From assembly GCF_040436345.1 (NCBI RefSeq), contig NC_133215.1, positions 39,796,983 to 39,860,982 of the forward strand: a DNA stretch of 64,000 nt, given 5' to 3'. Positions 34,001 to 45,025 of the stretch are shown here, one piece after another. The DNA comes from Pagrus major (lineage: Eukaryota; Chordata; Actinopteri; Spariformes; Sparidae). The stretch's first letter is position 1; the number at the start of each line of letters is the position of its first letter. The notes under the pieces are model-generated. The model made no database searches. It saw only the letters and a program-made list of their open reading frames with translations, and was not told the origin of the DNA. The translations under genes were made by a program, and so were the position numbers.

Positions 34001-35706
34001 TGATGTTTTTCTGTTTCCGGAATTTTAGAGGTTTGCTTTTTTTTCCATTTCCCAAAATCTAAGTGGATTTTTATGATAATCTCGTTTTAACTAGAAGATA
34101 GGGTGATGTAGAACACTAATTTAGAAAGACTTTTATAAATTACAGTCTGCAATTGCATCATAGACTTTAGGGTCAAGTGTCTCCTGTCATTTAATACATT
34201 ATGTTTCATTCATTCTTCAGACAGACAACACTGAGATGAATGGACTCCCATTGCCCTCAGCTATTGACCTGCCTATGCTAGCTGTGCAGTCCATACATGG
34301 AGAGGCAGTGCAAACTGCACAAGTAAGATGCATCACTGCAAATAACCCTGAACACATCCTCAACTACTGTAAGATTTTACATAACTGTTTAGATGTGATA
34401 TAATGGAGCCTTTTAGCATACCATTTTCTGAAGGTGTGGTAGGTCAGTCATCTGATACTCAGGTTTTCAAAATATTTGTTTAGTGTCCAGTGAGGCTGGG
34501 TTGCATTATGGGAAAAAGGATCCAGTATTATTATTGACCTTCACACAAATGTACTAAAAGTTAGGATAATTTCACCTCTGCTTCACTGATTAAACACTCT
34601 TTTGTTTTGTGGATGATTTGTTCTTTTCATAGGACAGTGTACTGAATCTTCTACCACAAGATTTGCCCTCAAATCCAAGCAGCCAGCTTTCCCCATCAAC
34701 CTCATCTGACAACCCAGGAAATCCAGAGAGCACACGACGTGCATCAATTTGCAGGATTAAGGTTGTTGAAGATCTTTTGGCTGTATTTATGGACAGCAGC
34801 ATAATACATTTGACTCTAAAGATGGACTTTGTAAATGAAAAGGCTATTGATGATGCTGGAGTCACTGCATTCTGGGAACAATTTCTTGAACAGTGCGAAG
34901 GGGAAACAGAGCGAGTGCCAAGGTTGAGGCCAGATTTCTGTGAGGCTGAATGGCAAGCAGTTGGACGGATCTGGGTGAAAGGATTGTTAGATCATGGTGT
35001 CATGCCAGTGAGGCTATCAAAGGCTTTCATTTTAGCCTGCATTCATGGCATTGACTCAGTCGATGTAGACATCTTGATGACATCATTTCTCAACTACCTT
35101 CCTCCTGTTGAGAGATCAGCTGTTGAGAAGGCTCTCCAGGGCACAATGGAGGAAAGTGATGAAGAGGACTTGCTTGACCTCTTTACAAGGATGGGTTCCC
35201 ATTTCATACCTCCAAAGAACAGCATGCAACCTGCCATAGAAACAATGGCTCACAAAGCTATTCTACAAGAGCCAAAATATATAGTTGATTGCTTCTCCAC
35301 ACCAATGGCACTTGTACAGCAGAAACTATCAGACAAGGAAAGTGTGTTGTCTCTGTATGAGTCAAAGAAAGCCACAGGCAAAAGAGTGTTGCAACTTTTT
35401 GAAACAACAAAGATGGTGCTGTCTCAGAGAGAGCAGGCAACATTTAACCATCTCCAACGTTACGTGAAAAATTCTGACCAAACCAAAGCTGAAAAAATCC
35501 TGCGTTTCTGTACTGGTTCCTCTGTCATATGTGTTGACAAAATTATGGTATGCTTTAATGCTGAAACTGGACTAAACAGAAGGCCTGTTGCTCATACCTG
35601 TGGTGCTACCCTTGAAGTACCATGCACATACAGCTCTTACCCTGAATTCCGCACAGAGTTTGACAACATCCTGTCCAGTAACTACTTGGAAATGGACATC
35701 CTCTGA
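31092..35706 (+). CDS. HECT-domain ubiquitin ligase-like protein encoded by the transposon
   Basis: Five exons: 31092-31169, 32113-32877, 33215-33622, 34221-34322 and 34633-35706, all GT-AG and phase 0, give 808 aa with no internal stop. The C-terminal 300 residues resemble a HECT E3 domain. The N-lobe-like segment FVNEKAIDDAGVTAFWEQF starts near residue 517 (HECT proteins have F.GE...D.GG..REFF here). The C-lobe has LRFCTGSSVICVDK and AHTCGATLEVP, with candidate catalytic Cys near residue 774. HECT enzymes accept ubiquitin on this Cys and pass it to substrates. The middle is acidic and Ser/Thr-rich. A block near residues 120-210 (GWLHFYNNEYHQVRTSNGGG) is unrecognised but looks folded. The N-lobe glycine pair is not conserved and the domain is shorter than the usual 350 residues, so activity is uncertain. 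It lies entirely within the transposon ends and faces the transposase gene. Confidence 0.82.
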
Positions 35707-36869
35707 ACTTGAGATCGGAGTCCTGATCAGGCCTCATAGTAACAGGCCTCTTTATTGTATAGTTGACTATATTTTATTTAAACTTCTTGTTTTGCCATTG
35801 AAACATCTGATGCACTGAACCGTGTGTAGAGCAGTCTGCAATTCTATTTTCTTTTTGTGCAATTGTGGATTTAATTTTTTTTAATCATGCTTTAAAAATG
35901 ACTGCAGCTTTTATTTCCATCAGTTTGACTCTAACATGAGCTTCATGGTTAAGTTTGTAGAAAGATTACAGAGTTGTCCATCACTGGTAGAATTGTTAAT
36001 TGTTGATGTTAACTTTATGTTAACTGACAAGAGTCATACCTGTTATTCAGGGGAAAACAGTTTGAAAGTTAATGTTTACAAAATCTACAGACTGGTGTGG
36101 CCTGTGTGAAATCCGGCTAGTCACACACCTCAGCACCGCATTACAACATTGTATGTTTTTTAGAAATGGAATGCGTGTGCATTTTTGCCATAAGTGACCT
36201 TTGTGCACTGTGCATTTTTTTTTCTTTTTTTTCCAAGTTCAATTACAATTACAATACAGAATAATTGTAATAAAAATGTAACAAAAATATCAAGTGCATG
36301 TTCTGTTCTGTTGCATTTCACAACACAGGTTGTTCATGCAGATATCTTGACTGTGCATTTATGTCAACTAGATGTCACCTGAAGGCCACTCTCAGATGAA
36401 TTCAATAACCAAGACAGCATGTTTATTGTTGACAGCAATAGTGCTTTTCCTGACAAGCAGTTCAAAAGCCAAAGATGTTCTCCTATCATAAAACATTGAG
36501 AAAACAGAATTCACATTTAGAGACATTAAGAAACATTTTAATTGTAACAGTTACAAATTCATAGTTGGGAAATTAATGTCACAATTTTCCTATCAATTAA
36601 GTGCTAAATAGACTTTGTTTTGGTACTAGTTATGAATTTTACACTGATTTGATTTGTTTTATCTCTAAAGAAACACCAGATGAGGATAGTGTTATAGTAT
36701 TTTGACCCATACATGTTTCTAGAAAAACATTGAAATAATTTAAAATGATAGAACATAAATATAATGCATGGTTAATGATAGCAAGGAAAAATACTAAATT
36801 ACTATACTGTACACTATACCAACAGCTCAACTCTCAGGCTCCTACAGGACACAACTCAATACCTGTGAC
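35707..36869. other. Sequence between the convergent transposon genes
   Basis: AT-rich, with possible poly(A) signals for both genes. No coding exon seen. Confidence 0.6.
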
Positions 36870-38435
36870 TTACAGAGATGCACTGATAGCCTCTCTTAGA
36901 TGCATATACAAGTTCACAGCCTCATATGGGTCTGTTGGTAGATTCAGATGGGACTCAGCCATAAAGATATTGCACAGTTCATATACATCCAGATCACATG
37001 GTATGGTCTGGCGAAAGACGCACTGGCTTTTGCACAGTTGGACATCTTCATTTTCAACCGGGGAAAGGAAGTCTCTTGTCCCGTAAAGTTCAGGCAAGGC
37101 ATACATCACATTTGGCCGACCGCTGGGGACGTTTATGTTCTTCGAGGGCCTGATGGTGTGCGCATTCCAAACCTGTGCAGTGTCATCCAACTCATCCTGT
37201 TAAAAAGAATATACAAATACATTTAGGGAGGACTGTACATACACTTCAACTTAAATGAGAATTAAATTATAGCATTAACCCTCTTCTCTCTCCTGCTCAC
37301 CTCTTCTCTATGTCTTTTTCTCCCCTCTCTCACATCTTTACTTCCTTTCCATTTCTCTCCTCTCCCTCTGTCTTTTTCTCTACTATCCCTGTCTCTCTCC
37401 CTCCCCTTCTCTCTGTCTCTACCCCTTCTCTCCTCTTCATCTCCCTGACCTCCCTCTGCCTTCTCTCACTCTCACCTATCTTTTTCTCTCCTCTCCCTGT
37501 CTTTCTCTCCACCTTCCCTCCTCTGTCTCTTTGGCTTCCCTCTCGCTCTCATATACACAGGCAGACATATAAGAAAACATTATAATTCATGAACTCACCT
37601 GGATGAGTCCCATGCAACTAAACTGAAGGAGGCTTTTGTCCAGAAGTCCACCATCAAAGAACCCGTTGTCCCTGAGGTCGGCGAACAAGGATAACCAAAA
37701 CTCCACGCACTGGCTGCGAAGAAAACCCCACCAATATTCAATTCTTTGATTGGCGGTGCTGGCTCCATCCAAGTAACTGTCAAGGGTGCTGTCTGGGGGA
37801 GTGGGGACGAGGAAACGCTGGAAGAATCTAACATGGCCATTTTCGGTTCCAAGATCACCTCTCACAATTCGAGGGCAGCCCCCTAAGCGCTGCACTACTT
37901 CTATGTAATAACCTCCGATCAACTTTGGGTCACTACTTGTTGTGTAGGCATTGAGCCACATTATTTTCCTCGAAAAACCATCAATACTTCCATTGACACA
38001 AATGCCATATGGCTTCAGTTTATCATAAGAGTCAATGTGCCAAATGAAATTTGGCCCTTTTGAAAAGTATCTCCGTCGTCTGAGACGTCTTGCCTGTCTT
38101 AACGACACTCCTCTCGGATCCAACTCCTTCAACACCAAGCGCACATCCTCTTTCCTCACTCGTAGTCCATGTTCTCTGCATTTAGCAAACATCCACCGGT
38201 AACCGTGAAGCTGTCCAGAGTATAGCATTTGGTTGCTAATGAATTCAATCAGGACCGCCAGGTCACAGTACGTTTTTCGACGTGAGTGTCCTCTTGCCCT
38301 AAGTAGTCGCTTCAGATGTCTCTCGCTTATATGAAAACTGTGTTTACGGGCAAGCACCGATTGAATGTCTTTATATTTGAGGCCAATCTCAAAATAAAAC
38401 TCTATGAATCTCTCCCACGGGTGAATGCGCTCCAT
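36870..38435 (-). CDS. Integrase-fold DDE transposase (IS3EU-like)
   Basis: Two minus-strand exons, 38435-37599 and 37196-36870 (GT-AG, phase 0), give 387 aa with an open frame. The N terminus (residues about 9-50, WERFIEFYFEIGLKYKDIQ through LKRLLRARG) has helix-turn-helix character. A basic linker follows (RQARRLRRRRYF). The catalytic core has Asp in FIWHIDSYDKLKPYG (D135), Asp in IVRGDLGTENGHV (D194) and Glu in NQRIEYWWGFLR (E233), a DD38E spacing of the retroviral-integrase type. Exon 2 adds a conserved tail (VWNAHTIRPSKN, PSGRPNVMYALPELYG). The start codon lies 63 bp from the right palindrome array, so transposase could repress or activate its own promoter. Domesticated integrase-like genes exist in vertebrates, but the flanking inverted ends and TSD show this is a transposon gene. 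The intron is pyrimidine-rich. Confidence 0.87.
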
Positions 38436-38497
38436 CGTTGTGTTTGTTTACAGTGTCTAAACTGAATTGGAAGTAAATCTAATTTAATGAAACTTTT

Positions 38498-38552
38498 GCG
38501 AGATCTCGCAAAATGTTTTGCGAGATCTCGCAAAAGTTTTGCGAGATCTCGC
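38498..38552. promoter_or_regulatory. Right array: three GCGAGATCTCGC palindromes
   Basis: Perfect copies start at 38498, 38520 and 38541 (steps 22 and 21 bp), between the right terminal repeat and the transposase start codon at 38435. They mirror the left array and probably bind the same protein. Confidence 0.8.
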
Positions 38553-38680
38553 ATAAGTGGATCTTTTTTTTTTTTTTTTCAACCTTATATTTTTTTTCCT
38601 TCCATGTCCCTTTAGGGGCTCCGTACAATGATGACAAAAACTATACACAAAACTATTTTGAACTGATTAAAACTATTGAA

Positions 38681-40004
38681 TTATCTTTTTCTAATTAAAA
38701 TTTCCATTAATTTCAGGAAACGCTCCTCTCTCTCTTTTGTCTCTGTCTCTCTTCTTTCCTCTCTTTCGATTTTCTCCCTCTCTCTACTTTCCTCTCTTTC
38801 GATTTTCTCCCTCTCTCTTCTTTCCTCTCTCTCAAGTCTCTCCCTCTCTCTTCTTTCCTCTCTCTCAATTTTCTCCCTCTCTCGTCTTTCTTCTCTTTCT
38901 TCCACCTCTCTCAGCTGTCTCACTTCTCTCTCTTGTGCCTCTCTTTCTCGTTCGTCCTGTCTCTCCTCAACCTCCCTTAAGTAATCAAGGACATCTGCCC
39001 TACTCCGTTTCCTCCTCACAGGCGTGTCTTCCTCATGCCTGCCCTCGGTGTTGGAGGGTGGTGAGGCTACAGCAGCATCTGGACTGGCTGAGGCAATAAG
39101 GACAGGCGGTGTAATGGACGGCCTGCCACCTATTGCCTCATCCATGGCATCATACCACTTCCATGATGCTGCTGTAGCCTCACCACTCTCGGTACTAATC
39201 CCTGACTGGGGACATTTCAAGTCCTACAAAACATGATAGCACAAATATCAACCATTAAAATGAGCTTTTCTAGAACTTACTGTTGTGACAACTGTTTGAC
39301 CAACTTACTTTATATTTTTGCTTGAGATTTTCCCATTTCTTCTTGACCCAGGCAGGGCTCAGCACTCCCTGCAGGCCAGATTCTTTTACAAATGTCCTAA
39401 AGCAAACACAATTATGTTCACAATTAATACAGCAGAGTTTTTCAGATGCAAACGTTGTATGGTGTTTAATCAAGAATACACATTAAAGAGAAGGGTGCCT
39501 GTAGGGTCCACCAAGTCGCATTTACACTGCAAATTACCTACTTAATGCATATAAGGGTCAACTTACTCAAAACCTTTCATGGCCGCATTTCTTTTGCCTG
39601 TAAACAGGCTGTCGTTGGCAGCTCGCCAGTTGATCAGCTTCTTTGTCAGCTCATCTGTCCCTGGGGAATCAATCAAATAAATTTAGCAATAAGCAAAGAA
39701 AGAGATTGATAACCTACTAACGTTAAATCATTTGGGTAAGTTAGCAATGTCCCCTATCCCCTCTCATTTCATTTAACATTAACACATAACGTTAACGTTA
39801 CTAACGTTTCTAACGGTAGCCGTTTAATTAACGTTAGCTCCTTAATTAACATTAGCTCCTTAATTAACTCAGTTAACATTACCACCACAACAATGTCATC
39901 ATAAGTGAAACCTTATACTTAAAGTATCATACATATATCTTACACTTAAATTGAAGCGTTATAATAGACGACGTTTCAGAGCTGGTACGGTCGCTGTCCG
40001 CCAT
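38681..40004 (-). CDS. Harbinger Myb/SANT-like DNA-binding partner protein
   Basis: In PIF/Harbinger elements a Myb/SANT-like protein binds the element ends and helps bring the transposase into the nucleus. Four minus-strand exons, 40004-39944, 39660-39567, 39396-39309 and 39223-38681, join in compatible phases to 261 aa. The Trp codon of FKWTDELTK is split across intron 1, and the SANT-like region continues through LINWRAANDSLFTGKRN and LSPAWVKKKWENLKQKYK, with conserved tryptophans. After a Ser/Pro linker comes SWKWYDAMDEAIGGRPS and a basic RRKRSR cluster (possible nuclear signal). The last 90 residues are a highly charged Glu/Arg coiled coil ending LMEILIRKR. The frame is open. It faces the transposase at 27858-29884; the 7.8-kb IS3EU-like element now lies between them. 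Confidence 0.85.
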
Positions 40005-40191
40005 TGTCCGTTATTGTTGTTGTCGTCACAGCTGCATTGCATTGTGGGATATTTGTGCCGCCGTACATAATTCAATTGAACTGGCAATCCCAAGTGGCGC
40101 AGGAGAGTGACGTCAGTGGCGGCTCTTCTTCTTCGACCCCCAGTCTGACCATGCTATGCATCGAATACGTTAGGGGGCGGTGTGCATATTT

Positions 40192-40282
40192 GACGCTGGA
40201 GCAAGAGAAGAGACAAGAGGAGAGTGTGAAGGTTGTGTTTGTACCATAGACTGTGGTACATGTTTTCAGAAACAGCGGGAAA
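40192..40282. repeat. Inverted repeat arm, pairs with 41323-41412
   Basis: About 90 bp (from TTTGACGCTGGAGCAAGAG to CATGTTTTCAGAAACAGC) is almost identical to the reverse complement of 41323-41412. Both arms give similar meaningless frames. It may mark the ends of a rearranged Harbinger-type element. Confidence 0.7.
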
Positions 40283-40434
40283 ATCACCACCATGTCCAAA
40301 TCTGTGCCAAAGCTGCTGAGGGAGGCCACAGCTGCCCTGGAACGGCAACAAAATCAGCCGCAAACAACAGGTTTCAATTCGTCTGTCTCCCACCATGTCA
40401 ACAACAACACAATGACACTTTCTGCGGCATCCCG

Positions 40435-40970
40435 TTGTGGTGCCAAAAAGTGATCGTCCACCAGAAATTAATTTCCGTCCGGGGGAGCGCGTGCCAGCCT
40501 GTTAAAGCTGTATCACCCAGTTTATATACGTCGACAGTTGCTTTTATCTGGATCAAACAGTCATAACTACACATACAAATAACTTTATGTCCGTGGTAAT
40601 AGCAAAGGTATGTCTTTGTGAAACTTTAACGTTTCTTGTAATCGAATAATCATAATTGTGGCCAAAGTGTTTGCAGTTTATATCGAAATCAGGGCATGAC
40701 ATTTACGTGATCACAGGAAATAATATGGTATCGTTTCCAGTGTTAATATGTGTTTGTATTTCTAATATCCTTGATTAGGCCTGTATTTGGAAACTAGACT
40801 GTTATTAACATGATTTATGGATGGGTTATGTAAAAAATAAAGAATTGATCTCTATTGCAATTATCCTCATGACTCTCCATTATTTTACCTGCTCTGTGCC
40901 CTAGATTATAACCAATCCAGTCTTTTTTACCTGTTGATTATTATTATTGATTATTATTATTATTATTGAT
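40435..40970. repeat. Dispersed inverted-repeat element (copy 2)
   Basis: Starts with GTGCCAAAAAGTGATCGTC like copy 1 at 11590. Its interior (40838-40930) matches copy 1 in reverse orientation. No coding frame. Confidence 0.65.
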
Positions 40971-41156
40971 TTATATGATTACAGCTCCTACCTTGTGACT
41001 AAAGGTTGTTTCTGCACCAACATGACTTGATTTCACACTTGATGGTTATATTTGACAGATTATAGCCCACTAACTGCTTTTTACCCGTTGAAATACCTTT
41101 AATACCACTTTATGTGTCCTATACCTTGTTTCTGTGGACATATAAAATATAATATA

Positions 41157-41189
<33 letters not shown>

Positions 41190-41399
41190 CATATATATGT
41201 CTTAAGAAATAATTGTGTCTACAGAGTGAAGCAGAAATGCAGTTTGAAAGGGAAGCCATATAAAAATATTATAAAACCTGAATATATACATAAATAAATA
41301 AATTTAAAAAATTATAAAAAGCAGCTGTTTCTGAAAACATGTACCACAGTTTATGGTACCAACACAACCTTCACACTCTCCTCTTGTCTCTTCTCTTGC

Positions 41400-42240
41400 T
41401 CCAGCGTCAAAACCGTCGGCGTCGCCCGCGCTGGTGGCTGGTGTATCTCCGGTTGAGAGAGGAACGTGGAGAGGTAAACCTGTTATTTGAATCCACAGTA
41501 ATGTTATCATTATAATCATTATGAGCTAGCTAACAGTTAGGGTTCATTAACATACCAATACATTACGTTAATGCTAGACATATAAACTGTAGAACGGCAC
41601 ATATGGTTAATGCCATATAACCTTGACAATTTATTAATAGTTAAAGAACCCTGACCTTAATTTAATATTAAAATATTTTGTCATGAATCATCAAAACCAG
41701 ATTGAGAAGCCCAGATAGACTGATAAGTGGATTGATAAACAGATTTAGCATTATCTACCAAAGTTCTAAAATGAACTAGAATTATCTTATTAACTAAAAT
41801 TATGTAGCTATTGTCTAATTAACCATTTTTCTTCTCCTGTTCTGCCTCTCCCTTCCTAATCCAGACCAGACCCCTGTACTGCAGGGTCAACCTGGCTGTT
41901 CCCGCCCTCGACAGGTTTTTCGAGGACGGGGACTCCAGGCAGGATTTCCGGCTGAGCAGAGAGTCCCTGGCAGTGCTGCTGAACCTTCTCAAACAAGATC
42001 AGAGACACGGATGGGGTGCCACAATAGAGACCTTGGTGTTCCTTTTCTGGCTGGCGAGTGGGGCATCATACAGGGTGGTCTCAAGGGTGTTTGGGATGCC
42101 TCGCTCCACTGTCCACTGGATCGTCCATCGAGTTACTGGGAGGTGGTGGCCATTCGCCACAATGTCATCCACCTCCCAAAGACCGCTGAAGACCTGGCTG
42201 CAGTAACTCGGGGGTTTGCAGGGCTGGCAAGGGGGCTCGA
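41400..42240 (+). pseudogene. Harbinger transposase remnant (5' half only)
   Basis: A basic N-terminal exon (about 41407-41474, with NRRRRPRWW) is followed by an exon from about 41865 containing LNLLKQDQRHGWGATIETLV and ASYRVVSRVFGMPRSTVHWI, which align with residues 70-125 of the intact transposase at 27858-29884. The frame shifts near 42135 and continues as HLPKTAEDLAAVTRGFAGLA. The sequence then stops abruptly near 42240, before any catalytic residue, and joins inverted remains of the partner gene. Confidence 0.78.
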
Positions 42241-42483
42241 CCTTCCCCTGCAGGCCCATTTTTTCTAGAATTGTTCTAAACAGAGAGAGGCAAAGGTAAA
42301 CACAGGATCACATTAACACAGGGATGCAAAGATTTACAAAAAAGTGACATCAGGACACTGACAAATGGGCTATTTATTATTGCCTTACCTCCACCCAACA
42401 GCGGCTGAGTGTTTCGCCCCCGTGAACAAATGGTTGTTCTGACCTCTGACCCTAATGAACTCCTCTGTTTGCTCCTTGCTCCC
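42240..42483 (-). pseudogene. Harbinger Myb-like partner remnant
   Basis: Minus-strand exons at about 42483-42391 (KEQTEEFIRVRGQNNHLFTG) and 42272-42245 (TILEKMGLQ) join through a normal GT-AG intron with a split Arg codon. This matches the LFTG...W..I...MGLQG layout of Myb/SANT-like partners. The 3' part is missing. Together with the facing transposase half it is an internally deleted Harbinger. Confidence 0.6.
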
Positions 42484-43262
42484 TAAAACAAAATGAAATG
42501 TAAAACACGTGTTGTATTATGTCAACAGACAAAACGGTTCTGATATAGCAAAAATATAATAATTATTATTATAATGATGATGATGATGATGATGATGATC
42601 CTAAACTTAGCTCTTCATTCAATCCAAACGTTTAACTAGACTTTACAGTTTTACAGTTTGGAAATAAAGCAGGGATCACAGCCTAATCTAAATTTGTTCA
42701 TCTTGGTCCATTTATGTACATGAAGTAAAAATAAGTCACAATAAGATCATGTCAACCTCTGAACGTCTAACATTTTGAAAGTGAAGGCTTTTAAGGCTGG
42801 GTCTGGTTCGGGTTTGGGGAGCTCCCTCCTCCTCCTCCTCCCTCCGTTTGCTTTGCAGCTCAGCGTTAACTTTTGGGTGTGCTGCTTATACAAGTATTGC
42901 TTTCCTGCATACATCACAGGTAGCAGTTTCTCTGTCTGAAACTGTGAAATAACTCCAAACAGCACTCCTCTTCCTCTCTGCCATCTCGCCAGTCTGTCTC
43001 TGCTCTGGCAGGCAGCGCAGGAGGGGAGGGGGAGGGGGGGGGGCCTAGTGAACCTGAGGGAGCGAGTGAGAGAGGTGGAGAGGAGCGCTGCGCATAAGGA
43101 CTAGATGCTGCGCTCACACAAACTCCGAAGAAATACGAGTGATTTGCTGAACTCATAGAAGAGAAACTACAACAAAAATATCGATCTCATCACGCTAGTA
43201 TCGATCCGATACCAATACTCACCTTGGTATCGATACTATCGATATTTGGATCGATCCGCCCA
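42484..43262. repeat. Repeat-rich region, probable hAT end at the right
   Basis: Holds a (GAT)n run at 42576-42600 and, at 43180-43262, several ATCGAT/TATCGATA units ending GATCCGCCCACCCCTAG, which resembles ends of fish hAT elements. No supportable coding exon. Confidence 0.45.
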
Positions 43263-43264
43263 CC

Positions 43265-43362
43265 CCTAGTGGACGCGGCTTTCGAAGGTACCGCCGAAGG
43301 ATTCACCTTCGGAGGCTGCAAAGGCCGCGTCCTTCGAAGGATGCAGACCCTGAATTGAGACA
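43265..43362. repeat. Partial copy of the CTGTGTCCAAATTCAGGG MITE family
   Basis: The block CCGCGTCCTTCGAAGGATGC and the end GACCCTGAATTGAGACACAG match the right end of the MITE at 11996-12672. The left part is missing. Confidence 0.7.
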
Positions 43363-43365
43363 CAG

Positions 43366-44625
43366 CCATAGACGCCTCATTGAGCGGGTTGGCCCACTGC
43401 TGCGATACGTCGTTGTCGCCATCGTATTGGAGGAGGCAGCTCTGCCCCGTGAACTAATACAAGTTAATGTCTCTCATTTACACATTCACACACGTACGAA
43501 TATATTCAGGAAACAGATAGAAACCAAAAACAACGTCTGTAACGTTCTCTGATGATTATAAACGTTAACTACTCCTTACATGTTCAGTATACAGGTAGGC
43601 ACCAAACCACCGGATGTATTTTGAGTGTTTACAGCTGCCAACGTATGTTACGTTGCTACTGTGATGTTAAATGACGGTTAAATATTGAATCTGTGGCTAT
43701 AATAACCAGATCCTGACATGTAAATGTGATGTCTGTTGGAATAAAAAGCACCAACGTCGTTTTTACACAGTGATTTCTGATAATCTAAGTAATAAAATTA
43801 ACAATCATGGAGACATTAATTAAAAAGTCCGCAAATCAAGATAAGAAACTGCAACTGGCAGTGAGCCTGCTGTCTTTTCTTTTAGCAGTGAAGTGATAAA
43901 CTCCATGACAGAACATTATAAAATATGATATTGTATACAATAACATTACATGGTAAAAAAAAAGTAAAGTCGCAGGCTACTTTTATAAATATGTACTATA
44001 GTTTGTATTATTATTATTATTGTTGTTGTTGTTGTTGTTATTATTACTATTTTTCTGCATATTCTTGACTTTGAATGGGAGCAGCTGTAACGCAAGCAAT
44101 TTCCCGTCGGGGATTAATGAAGTATTTCTGATTCTGATTAATATATTATGCAGTCAGTAGTCCATATTTAAGTTGACAATATAGTAGACAGATGTCACAT
44201 TTACATGTCAGGATCTGGTTATTATAGATACAGATTCAATATTTAACCATCATTTATCATCACAGTAGCAGCGTTACATACGTTGGCAGCTGTAAACACT
44301 CATAAAAACATTATAAAAATACATCCGATGGTTTGGTGCCTACCTGTATACTGAACATATAAGGAGTAGTTAACGTTTATAATCATCAGAGAACGTTACA
44401 GACGTTGTTTTTGGTTCCTATCTGTTTCCTGAATATATTCGTGCGTGTGTGAATGTGTAAATGAGAGACATTAACTTATAGCACTTTGTAAAAGGAGCTT
44501 TCTAAAGTTCACTCCACTCACTTGTATTAGTTCACGGGGCAGAGCTGCCTCCTCCAATATGGCGGCGACGTCGACGTACGGTCCAGCGCTCAATGAGGCG
44601 TCTATGTCTACATGTCTATGGCCAG
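43366..44625. mobile_element. 1.26-kb fold-back element with about 400-bp inverted arms
   Basis: The left arm begins TAGACGCCTCATTGAGCG and the right arm ends with its reverse complement. Arms share long blocks, e.g. GTTAACTACTCCTTACATGT and GGTAGGCACCAAACCACC-type sequence. A partial copy lies inside the fold-back element at 4257-5888. No coding frame. Confidence 0.8.
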
Positions 44626-44639
44626 TTCAATTGGACTCT

Positions 44640-44862
44640 TTTTTGTGGGGCGGGCATGAAAACGAAAAAGCAATGTCCTCTTTGTTTTCTTTTTAGTTGT
44701 GTCATAAAATGTGCAACCTAAAGAAGAAAATGAAAATGCAGTTTGGATGATTTATTATTCATTTTATTTATGAGTCAAAAAATGCAGCTATATTCTGAAA
44801 ATGAAAAAGCATTTCTGTTAATCCATTTTAATTTGGATTATGGTCCAGATTTGCTTCCATAG
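44640..44862. repeat. Dispersed repeat, copy 2 (inverted relative to 26990-27455)
   Basis: Shares TGTGTCATAAAATGTGCAAC and neighbouring blocks with the reverse complement of copy 1. It ends about 160 bp before the GSTT start codon. Confidence 0.8.
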
Positions 44863-45025
44863 CCTTAGGGGCGTGACTTCGTCTCTCTGTCGGAGGGACG
44901 TGATCTATCTCAGTCAAATAAAGGATCGTTGGTGCCTCAAGTAGCCTTGAAGAAGTATCAGTGCCATCCAGAACGACAACTAACGAGAGAGGATCCCCGC
45001 CCTGTGTTCAGAACCAATAGGCCTA

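Larger units (their letters stand above)
30826..38625. mobile_element. Autonomous IS3EU-like DNA transposon carrying a HECT-domain gene
   Basis: A 7.8-kb element inserted between the two Harbinger genes. Its ends read TACGGAGCCCCTAAAGGGAC and the reverse complement. The inverted repeats continue for about 80 bp through an A-rich tract to the palindrome arrays. The flanks are CAATGA on both sides (30820-30825 and 38626-38631); if the element is taken to start at ACGG (30827) and end at CCGT (38624), the duplication is the 8-bp ACAATGAT. It encodes two convergent spliced genes: a HECT-like protein on + and a DDE transposase on -. The superfamily name IS3EU is my best recollection from the TA-Y ends, 6-bp TSD and integrase-like transposase; it is not proven here. 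Confidence 0.85.

Noticed and set aside
31092-35706. The HECT gene as a normal host gene
   Set aside because: It lies fully inside the inverted ends and target duplication of the transposon, facing its transposase.
37310-37585. A Ser/Leu/Phe-rich frame of 91 residues
   Set aside because: Low-complexity CT-rich sequence within the transposase intron.
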